Positions 56,946 through 64,000 of a stretch of DNA of 64,000 bases are shown one piece after another. How positions within the stretch are numbered: position 1 is the stretch's first letter; every line of letters begins with the position of its first letter. Origin of the DNA: Beijerinckiaceae bacterium (GTDB taxonomy: Bacteria; Pseudomonadota; Alphaproteobacteria; Rhizobiales; Beijerinckiaceae); the NCBI GenBank assembly GCA_021324915.1, contig JAJPIC010000024.1, forward strand, positions 1 to 64,000, written 5' to 3'. The notes below the pieces were generated by a model, which had not been told where the DNA came from, ran no database searches, and saw only the letters and a list, made by a program, of their open reading frames with translations. Position numbers and translations under genes: made by a program.

Positions 56946-58034
56946 TCAGACGATTTTCGTGCCGAACAAAATGGCGTGCAGCACGTAATAGACGGCGAGA
57001 AAAGTGCTGAGCGCTGCGCAATAGCCTGCAGGGACAAGCACGAGGTCCCAAGCCGAGAGCCGCAAGTTGAATTTCGCGAGTGGCTCCTTGATCCCCAAAC
57101 GAATCCGCGTGAAGCGAGCTCCGACATAATCGTCGCCTATGATCGTCAGCAGGACTGCGATGATGGGAGCGTGGCCGATTGCATCGACCTTCCCGAATTC
57201 CACGACGGCGCTGACAAACATGCCGCAGAGGACCAGAGCCGACGCGCGCCGCACCAGCGGCGTCAAAAGGAGCGCGAAGGACAATGTAAATTCGATCATT
57301 CCGGCGGCGCGCATGAAGAATTCCGCGCTATAGCCCAGGGTCATTTGGGGGTGAGTCAGAATGAGCGGGAAGGTCCATTGCGGGTAGGCCCATTTCTCGA
57401 CCGAGGCCCACATCAAAGTTATCGCCGCGCTCCAACGCAGGAGATCGAGCGGCCGCGCGCCTCCGTGCACCCCGAGGCCGACCAGAATGAAATAGGTGCC
57501 GATCCCCAGAAAAATCGGATAGTCCATCAGATGGAACAGGCCGTATTTCGCCAGCGCATAGGAGAAAAGACCGAAGATTCCGAGCCCGGCGATCGGCATC
57601 GTGCGTCGCCACACGAGCGAGGCGGCGAAACAGAGTTGCAGCCAGGAAACGAGGGGCAGATCTGTGGTCAGCTCCGGGGTCAGAATGATGCCGCCTTTCG
57701 CCCAGAGAGCTACGAAGAAGAAGCCGCAGGCGGCGCGCATGAGGATTTCCGCATTGTCGCGCAAGGCGCCGGTCACCCTGTCGAGCGCAGCCAAGAGCGC
57801 GGTGCCGATCGCCGTCATCTCGATGAGATAGCCGGAAAGCAGCGTCAAAAGCGCAATCGACATCAAGAGCTCGAAGTCGGTGCAGAGCACGTTTTCGAGG
57901 CCGCGCGGCTGACCGGCGACATTGAAAGCGCAGAACCACTTGATGTGAGCGCTAGCCGGCGAGCAAATCAGATCGAGCGCCAATGAAGTTCCGGCGACGG
58001 CTATAGGCCGCCACCAGGTTCGAAACACACGCAT
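56946..58034 (-). CDS. Multi-TM membrane protein, DoxX-like
   Basis: SPASAHIKWFCAFNVAGQPRGLENVLCTDFELL, then multiple TM segments; start likely ATG 58034. Confidence 0.6.
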   Translation of the reverse strand: MRVFRTWWRPIAVAGTSLALDLICSPASAHIKWFCAFNVAGQPRGLENVLCTDFELLMSIALLTLLSGYLIEMTAIGTALLAALDRVTGALRDNAEILMRAACGFFFVALWAKGGIILTPELTTDLPLVSWLQLCFAASLVWRRTMPIAGLGIFGLFSYALAKYGLFHLMDYPIFLGIGTYFILVGLGVHGGARPLDLLRWSAAITLMWASVEKWAYPQWTFPLILTHPQMTLGYSAEFFMRAAGMIEFTLSFALLLTPLVRRASALVLCGMFVSAVVEFGKVDAIGHAPIIAVLLTIIGDDYVGARFTRIRLGIKEPLAKFNLRLSAWDLVLVPAGYCAALSTFLAVYYVLHAILFGTKIV

Positions 58035-58207
58035 GCTTAAAAACCCCCGCACCTGGGCGAGAGCAAATTAAGCTAAATTTAAGCGAGTGTCTGCGAACAT
58101 CCTAATGATTGGTTAACCGGACCAATAAATTACGTTACGTTAACTTGCCGTCGTGCTAGCGTGCGAGAGCAAGGAATTGGTAATTTTCTCTGTCGTAGAT
58201 TTTCAGC

Positions 58208-58378
58208 ATGAACAATGTTGTCCTCGCCTTGAGCCTCCTTAGCGTAATTCTCGGCGCATGCCTGGCTTGCGCGGCACCGCGCGTGCCCGCCTTCAGCATG
58301 CGGCTTGAACAATACGGGGGGACGCTGTTTGTCTATGGCCTTGCCTTGCTCGGCACCGCTTTGCCGCGCCTTTGCTGA
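58208..58378 (+). CDS. 56-aa small membrane protein/lipoprotein
   Basis: MNNVVLALSLLSVILGACLACAAPRVPAFSMRLEQYGGTLFVYGLALLGTALPRLC*; stop abuts the convergent cytochrome c peroxidase gene. Confidence 0.45.
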   Translation: MNNVVLALSLLSVILGACLACAAPRVPAFSMRLEQYGGTLFVYGLALLGTALPRLC

Positions 58379-59425
58379 TCAGCGCGGCGGGACAGGCACG
58401 GCGATCGGCTGCGGTGCGCCGGTCAAAGTCTTGAGGAAAGCGAGAAGATCCGCTTTTTCACCGGCGCTCAGGCCGAGCGGCCTTATCACCTCGGCGCGGC
58501 TCGGCCGGGCAATTCCGCCTTTATCGTAGAGATCGATCACCGCTTCGAGGGTCGGCACGGAGCCGTCGTGCATATAGGGCGCGCGTAGCGCCACGTCGCG
58601 CAAAGTGGGCGTCTTGAACGCATGGCGCAGTTTCACCGAGGTCGGGAAGAGCTGGCCGCGTCCCATGTCCTGGTCTTTCGCAACGCCGATGTCGTGGAAC
58701 GAACCGTCGGTGAAGGCCCAGCCGCTGTGGCATTCGTTGCAGCGCCCTTTGCCATTGAAAATCAAAAAGCCTCGCTTGGCGGATGCATCGATTGCATTCT
58801 CGTCGCCATTGATCCAGCGATCGAATGGAGCATCGGTCGAGAGGATAGAGCGTTCGTAAGTTGCGATTGCTTCCTCGATATGCGCACGGGTGATTGCGCC
58901 ATCATCGAAGGCGGCGGAAAAGCCGCGCACATAATCCGGGATCGAGGAGAGGCGGGCGACGACATCCTTCTCCGACATGTTCATATTGGACGAAGAGACG
59001 ATCGGCGCGAAAGTGATCTGTTCGAGGCTGTGGAATCTGCCGGTCCAGCCCAGGCGATCGAGCCAGGCGACGTCGATCAGAGTGGGGGTTTTCAGTTTCA
59101 GCGCCTGGCGATTATCGCCGACGGCGAGCGCCAGTCCGTCCTCCCAGGAGCGATCGGGACGATGGCAGGTTGCGCATGACGTGGTGCCCGTCGCCGAGAG
59201 AATAGGATCGAAAAACAACGTCTTGCCGAGCTTGACCTTGGCAATCGAGTAAGGATCGTCATCCGGATAGGGGATTTCCGCCGGGCGCACATAGTCCTTG
59301 CGCAGCGACGCAAGACGCAATTGCTCGTTCGCGACAAGCGCGACTGAAAAAATCAAAATTGCTGAAACGATAATGCCGCCGATTTTCCAAAACATCGGAA
59401 CCCCGCGCCGGCATTGTGAGGTCAA
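58379..59425 (-). CDS. Cytochrome c peroxidase / MauG family di-heme protein
   Basis: Two CxxCH motifs: TTSCATCHRPDRSWEDG and RCNECHSGWAFTDGSFHDIGV; LRDVALRAPYMHDG. Confidence 0.93.
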   Translation of the reverse strand: MTSQCRRGVPMFWKIGGIIVSAILIFSVALVANEQLRLASLRKDYVRPAEIPYPDDDPYSIAKVKLGKTLFFDPILSATGTTSCATCHRPDRSWEDGLALAVGDNRQALKLKTPTLIDVAWLDRLGWTGRFHSLEQITFAPIVSSSNMNMSEKDVVARLSSIPDYVRGFSAAFDDGAITRAHIEEAIATYERSILSTDAPFDRWINGDENAIDASAKRGFLIFNGKGRCNECHSGWAFTDGSFHDIGVAKDQDMGRGQLFPTSVKLRHAFKTPTLRDVALRAPYMHDGSVPTLEAVIDLYDKGGIARPSRAEVIRPLGLSAGEKADLLAFLKTLTGAPQPIAVPVPPR

Positions 59426-59479
59426 GATCTTGATGATTCATTGCAATCGGCGGGTGATCTTGAGCTGTCGGCGCCGGCT

Positions 59480-60484
59480 TCAACCGAACTTCACTTTCCA
59501 GCTCGGCAAGGCGCTTTCGAAGGGGAGGGCTTCGGCCTCGAAGACGGCGCGCGCAATGGCGCGCGCGACACAATCGGCGGCGCAATTGCCGATTTCGGTG
59601 AGGTCGCCGAGTGAGGGCGGCTCGAGCGCCGTTCCGGTCGCGACGGAGAAAACAATGTCGCCATTAAGCGCGGCATGTGCCGGTCGCAATGCACGCGCCA
59701 TTCCGTCCTGCGCCATTCCGGCGAGCCGTTTGGCTTCGGCCTTGGTGAGCGCGGCATCGGTAGCGATAACGGCGATCGTCGCATTCTGAGCAGCATTGGC
59801 CTTTACGCGCAGAACGTCATTCGGCCAGCACTGGGGCCAGCCGCGGCCGCCAAATTCTCCGTTTCGTTCATAAGGCGCAGCCCAGAAATGCGGTCCATCG
59901 CCGATTGTGGCTTGCCCCGCGGCATCGACGGCAACAAGCGCGCCAACATAAAACCCGCAGGACGCGCGTGTACTGGCCGAACCGAGACCGCCCTTGAGAT
60001 CGGCGAGCGTGGCGCCGAGGCCGACCCCGACATTGCCCAAAGGAAATTCCGTTTTCGCGGCGGCGGCGGCCGCATAGCCTAGATACCAGTAAACGGGGCT
60101 ATTGCCCCAATTCTTGTCGCCGCCGTTCTGCAGATCGAAAATGACCGCACCCGGCACGATCGGCACGTGATTGCGGTCCGGGAGGAGCGCACGTCCCTGT
60201 TCGCGCAGGAAGGCGCTCGTGCCGCCTGCTGCGTCGAGCCCATATAGCGCGCCGCCCGAGAGGACGAGGGCGTCGATTTTCTCGATCGCCGAGTCCGGTT
60301 CGAGCAGCGCGCCGTCGCGCAAGCCCGGGGCGCACCCGCGGATCGCGACCGATGCGGTCGCAGGCCTATCGAACAAAAGGGCGGTTGCACCTGAACCGAT
60401 CCGCACGTCTTCGGCATGGCCGATCCGAATGCCGGGAATATCGGTTATGAGATTGTTCAGCCCCGGAAGACCTTGGCTCGACAT
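59480..60484 (-). CDS. P1 family peptidase (DmpA/NylC-like)
   Basis: NLITDIPGIRIGHAED, LSGGALYGLDAAGG, GLGSASTR, AVIATDAALTKAEAKRLAGMAQDGMARAL; start at ATG 60484. Confidence 0.92.
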   Translation of the reverse strand: MSSQGLPGLNNLITDIPGIRIGHAEDVRIGSGATALLFDRPATASVAIRGCAPGLRDGALLEPDSAIEKIDALVLSGGALYGLDAAGGTSAFLREQGRALLPDRNHVPIVPGAVIFDLQNGGDKNWGNSPVYWYLGYAAAAAAKTEFPLGNVGVGLGATLADLKGGLGSASTRASCGFYVGALVAVDAAGQATIGDGPHFWAAPYERNGEFGGRGWPQCWPNDVLRVKANAAQNATIAVIATDAALTKAEAKRLAGMAQDGMARALRPAHAALNGDIVFSVATGTALEPPSLGDLTEIGNCAADCVARAIARAVFEAEALPFESALPSWKVKFG

Positions 60485-60600
60485 GGGGCGACTATCGCGG
60501 TCCGCGCCGCCGCGGTCAAATGCGCGTGAATGTACTCCCATGTGAAAGACGGGCACGACACCGAGCCTTGCCGCAAGCCGCAAGCGTCTGGCGGCTCAAT

Positions 60601-61833
60601 TCATTCCGCCGCCAGCCCTTTTCGGTCGATGGCGGTGAGCGCCTGTCGCAGATCGGCGATCAGATCCTCTGCGTCTTCGAGGCCCACCGAAAGCCGCAGC
60701 AGGCCGTCGGTAATGCCGAGCGCGGCGCGCGCTTCCTGCGTCAGGCGCTGGTGCGTCGTCGTCGCCGGATGCGTGATAATGCTTTTTGCGTCGCCGAGAT
60801 TGTTCGAGATCTTGATGATCGACAGGGCATTGCTGAACGCGAAGGCCGCCTCTTTGCCGCCTTCGAGCGCGAAAGATATGAGCGTGCCGCCGCCGGTCAT
60901 TTGGCGGCGCACAATGTCGGCTTGCGGATGATCGGGCCGGCCTGGATAGATGAGGCGCTCGATGTTCCGGTTGCCGGAGAGCGCATCGGCGATCTTCTCG
61001 GCACTGCGCACCTGTTCGGCAACGCGTAGCCGCAGCGTCTCCAGCGATTTGAGCAAGATCCAGGCATTGAACGGCGAAAGCGCCGGGCCCGTCTGGCGCA
61101 AAAACGTATGGATATGTTTGTCGATGAATTCGCGGCTTGCCAGAATGACGCCGCCGAGACATCGGCCTTGTCCGTCGATATGTTTGGTTGCCGAATAGAC
61201 GGTGCAATCGGCGCCATGCCGGAGCGGCTTCTGCAGCACGGGGGAGGCGAAGACGTTATCGACGACGAGCGTTGCGCCGGCCTCGTGTGCGATTTCGGCA
61301 ATTGCCGCGATGTCATAGACTTCGAGGCAGGGATTGGTCGGCGTCTCGAGGAAGAAGACTTTGGTCTCGGCCCGCACGGCCGCCCGCCATTGCGCGAGAT
61401 CGGTCCCATCGACCAGGGTCGAAGCGACGCCGAAACGCGGCAAAAGCTCTTGCACGACATAGAGGCAGGAGCCGAAGAGCGCGCGGGCGGAGACGATATG
61501 ATCGCCGGCCTTCAGCTGGCCCATCAGCGCCGCAGTTACCGCCGCCATCCCGCTCGCCGTGGCGCGCGCCGCTTCGGCCCCTTCGAGGAGACACATGCGT
61601 TCCTCGAACATGGCGATCGTCGGATTGGAATAGCGCGAATAGATGAAGCCGGGCTCCTGCCCTTTGAACCGCGCCTCGGCGATCTCTGCGCTCTCATAGA
61701 CATAGCCTTGGGTGAGGAAGAGCGCTTCCGAGGTCTCGCCGTACTGCGAGCGCAAGCCGCCGCCGTGCACGAGCCGCGTCGCTTCGTGCCAAGTTTCAGG
61801 ATTGCGGCTTAAAGGCTTGTCCGCCATTCTCAT
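60601..61833 (-). CDS. metZ: O-succinylhomoserine sulfhydrylase
   Basis: Cys/Met PLP family: ATRLVHGGGLRSQYGETSEALFLTQGYVY, YSATKHIDGQGRCLGG, RLSVGLEDAEDLIADL. Confidence 0.92.
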   Translation of the reverse strand: MRMADKPLSRNPETWHEATRLVHGGGLRSQYGETSEALFLTQGYVYESAEIAEARFKGQEPGFIYSRYSNPTIAMFEERMCLLEGAEAARATASGMAAVTAALMGQLKAGDHIVSARALFGSCLYVVQELLPRFGVASTLVDGTDLAQWRAAVRAETKVFFLETPTNPCLEVYDIAAIAEIAHEAGATLVVDNVFASPVLQKPLRHGADCTVYSATKHIDGQGRCLGGVILASREFIDKHIHTFLRQTGPALSPFNAWILLKSLETLRLRVAEQVRSAEKIADALSGNRNIERLIYPGRPDHPQADIVRRQMTGGGTLISFALEGGKEAAFAFSNALSIIKISNNLGDAKSIITHPATTTHQRLTQEARAALGITDGLLRLSVGLEDAEDLIADLRQALTAIDRKGLAAE

Positions 61834-62064
61834 CTCCTCTTCCCGTGCCGGCCGGGGCCGGCATGAAGCGGAACCAGGAATGGTTGCGAACTGCCACGGC
61901 CCTTTTAGTCCCTTGTTTAACGTGGCGGCAAGCCGGCCGGCCCAAATGACCACGTAAGCTCTGCATAACCCCTTGGCAGGCCGTTCACAAGCAAAAATGC
62001 GGCTTTCTCAGCCGCGGACAAGACCATAGATTGCGTTGTCTTTCCCAAGACAGAAATCGCGCCC

Positions 62065-63237
62065 ATGCAGCCAGCCTATCCCCTCCCGCTTGAAGACGAG
62101 CACGCGCTGCGGCTCTTCGGCAATGCTTTTGGATTGCTTGGGCGCGACAAGATCGAGCTGATGTTGCGGCGCAATCTCATCAGGTCTCTCAGCGATCTCG
62201 AGCCTTCCCAGGTGCAGCCGGCCAGCCTCGATCTGCGCCTCGGGCCGCGCGCCTACCGGGTGCGCGCCAGCTTTCTGCCGGGCAAGAGCCGGACTGTCGA
62301 AGATCAGCTGCGGGCCCTCAAGCCGGACGAGATCAGTCTCAAAGACCGGGGCGCGGTGCTGGAACGCGGCTGCGTCTATGTCATCCCTCTGCTCGAGTCG
62401 CTGGAACTCCTCGACAGTATTTCAGCCGTTGCCAACCCGAAGAGCTCGACCGGCCGGCTCGATATTTTCACCCGGCTCATCACCGACGGAAGCGAGACGT
62501 TCGACGTCGTCAACCGGGGCTATGCGGGACAACTCTACGCGGAAGTCTCTCCGCGCAGCTTCAGCGTGCGCGTGCGAGAGGGTTCACGCTTGAATCAGAT
62601 TCGCTTCCGAACCCTCAATTCGCAACATCTTGCGCGGACCGATTTCGCCATTGAAGATAAAGATCTCAAGGCGCGGCATAAGGAACGCCCGCTGGTCGAC
62701 GGCGAACTGAACGTGCGCGGCGGCCTCGTCCTGCGCGTGGCGCTGAGTGCCGAGACGCTCGAGGGCGATATCGTCGGCTACCGTGCCCAGAAACACACCG
62801 ACATTATCGATGTGGATCGAGAAGGCGCCTACGACGCCGAGGATTTTTGGGACCCGATCCGCGCCCGGGCAGACAAGCGACTCATTCTCGACCCGGACGA
62901 ATTCTATGTCCTCGCCTCGCAAGAGAAGTTGCATATTCCGCGCGACCTTGCGGCGGAAATGGTGCCGATCGATCCCGCGATGGGCGAATTCCGCGTCCAT
63001 TACGCAGGCTTCTTCGATCCGGGATTCGGCTATACCGAAAGCGGCCATCCGGGCAGCCGCGCCGTCCTCGAAGTGCGAAGCCATGAAGTGCCCTTCATCC
63101 TGGAGGACGGGCAAGTGATCGGCCGGCTCGTGTTCGAAAAGATGGCCGAGGCGCCGGATGTGCTTTACGGCCAATCCGGCAGTTCCCATTACCAAGGCCA
63201 GGGGCTGAAACTCTCCAAACATTTCCGCATGCGCTAA
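62065..63237 (+). CDS. dcd: dCTP deaminase (2'-deoxycytidine 5'-triphosphate deaminase), long form
   Basis: QPASLDLRLG, ANPKSSTGRLDIFTRLITD and C-terminal second dUTPase-like segment FFDPGFGYTESGHPGSRAVLEVRSHEVPFILEDGQVIGRLVFE. Confidence 0.92.
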   Translation: MQPAYPLPLEDEHALRLFGNAFGLLGRDKIELMLRRNLIRSLSDLEPSQVQPASLDLRLGPRAYRVRASFLPGKSRTVEDQLRALKPDEISLKDRGAVLERGCVYVIPLLESLELLDSISAVANPKSSTGRLDIFTRLITDGSETFDVVNRGYAGQLYAEVSPRSFSVRVREGSRLNQIRFRTLNSQHLARTDFAIEDKDLKARHKERPLVDGELNVRGGLVLRVALSAETLEGDIVGYRAQKHTDIIDVDREGAYDAEDFWDPIRARADKRLILDPDEFYVLASQEKLHIPRDLAAEMVPIDPAMGEFRVHYAGFFDPGFGYTESGHPGSRAVLEVRSHEVPFILEDGQVIGRLVFEKMAEAPDVLYGQSGSSHYQGQGLKLSKHFRMR

Positions 63238-63342
63238 CAATGTCGCGAACGCGAGGCCGCAGGGCGGAAGCTTCGCTGCATGTCCGTACGACGGAACAGG
63301 ATCGGCAGGCTGGCGTTCCCTCGCCTCAAGGGAGCTGACGCC

Positions 63343-63510
63343 ATGCTTTATACGATCCTGATCATTCTTCTGGTCCTCGCCCTCCTCGGTGGCCTGCCCA
63401 CATGGGGCTATTCTCACGACTGGGGCTATGCGCCTTCCGGCGTGCTCGGACTGCTTCTCATCATCGTGATCATTCTCGCCCTGACAAACCGTCGGGGCAG
63501 AGCGCTTTAA
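63343..63510 (+). CDS. DUF3309 family small membrane protein
   Basis: MLYTILIILLVLALLGGLPTWGYSHDWGYAPSGVLGLLLIIVIILAL. Confidence 0.88.
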   Translation: MLYTILIILLVLALLGGLPTWGYSHDWGYAPSGVLGLLLIIVIILALTNRRGRAL

Positions 63511-63513
63511 GCC

Positions 63514-63569
63514 TTAGAATCGATCACGTTCATGCTTTTGGATCGATCCGATCCAAAAGCATCGTGATC
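63514..63569. repeat. Solo copy of the window-start palindromic repeat (right half)
   Basis: ttagaatcgatcacgttcatgcttttggatcgatccgatccaaaagcatcgtgatc, nearly identical to positions 51-105. Confidence 0.93.
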
Positions 63570-63638
63570 GGTGACGCCCGATCGGCGGGACCTTACGATT
63601 CTTGATCGCGCCCGCGCCTTGTCCTAGAGAGGAAGGGC

Positions 63639-63712
63639 GCGGGCGTAGTTCAATGGTAGAACGGCAGCTTCCCAAGCTGCATACGAGGGTTCGATTCCCT
63701 TCGCCCGCTCCA
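63639..63712 (+). tRNA. tRNA-Gly(CCC)
   Basis: Cloverleaf: acceptor gcgggcg/cgcccgc, anticodon stem gcagc/gctgc with loop ttCCCaa, T-arm ggttcgattcc, encoded CCA. Confidence 0.95.
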
Positions 63713-63714
63713 GC

Positions 63715-64000
63715 TCAACGCGCCGTCCCGGGCTGCGACTTTTCCTTTTCTTCCGCCTCGAGCAAGGTCGAGAGCATCACGGTCGAATGCGCATAAGCTG
63801 CGCCGGCACGCATTTCCGATGCGACCCAGATCGCCTCCATGAGCTCTTCCGGGCTTGCTCCCGCGCGCAGCGCCGCTTTTGTATGGCCCGTGATGCAATA
63901 GGGACATTGCGTGACATGGGCGACAGCGACCGCAATGATCTGCTTGACCTTCGTGGGCAAAGCTCCGTCGGCAAAGACGGCGGTGCTGAACGCGTCGAAG
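63715..64000 (-). CDS. Carboxymuconolactone decarboxylase family protein (partial, runs off window)
   Basis: FDAFSTAVFADGALPTKVKQIIAVAVAHVTQCPYCITGHTKAALRAG (CxxC...H AhpD-like); the open frame continues to position 64000. Confidence 0.9.
   Translation of the reverse strand, partial: FDAFSTAVFADGALPTKVKQIIAVAVAHVTQCPYCITGHTKAALRAGASPEELMEAIWVASEMRAGAAYAHSTVMLSTLLEAEEKEKSQPGTAR

Overview
This is a high-GC alphaproteobacterial chromosomal window, probably Hyphomicrobiales (Beijerinckiaceae/Methylocystaceae-like by gene content). Most of it is dense housekeeping sequence: sdhE-mfd, cca, pabB/pabA/pabC, ycjX/ycjF-like genes, a ferredoxin reductase and ferredoxin, rnpB (RNase P RNA, minus strand), metH-metF-sahR-like, ettA, mobA/mobB, rpsD, purB, rpe, metZ, dcd and tRNA-Gly(CCC). 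No transposase, prophage or CRISPR array was seen. Accessory points of most interest: (1) an NRAMP-like transporter fused to an MgtC domain (31980-34358), with the canonical metal-site motifs replaced (DPGN to DAGA, MPH to APW). Its ~350-nt leader carries two short untracked ORFs, two hairpins that sequester Shine-Dalgarno sequences, and several mutually exclusive pairings, so it is a candidate new cation-responsive leader system. (2) A two-gene polymorphic toxin/immunity module, Tox-REase-5-like plus Imm52-like (28952-31275), with an unusual N-terminal region. (3) Two families of tandem palindromic repeats (114-bp and 53-bp periods) that share a core. (4) A 1460-aa coiled-coil membrane protein with an internal 33-bp/11-residue tandem repeat. 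(5) Small proteins missed by the ORF track, including a 42-aa partner next to an OFA-family MFS transporter. All calls come from reading the sequence and recognising motifs; no searches were run.
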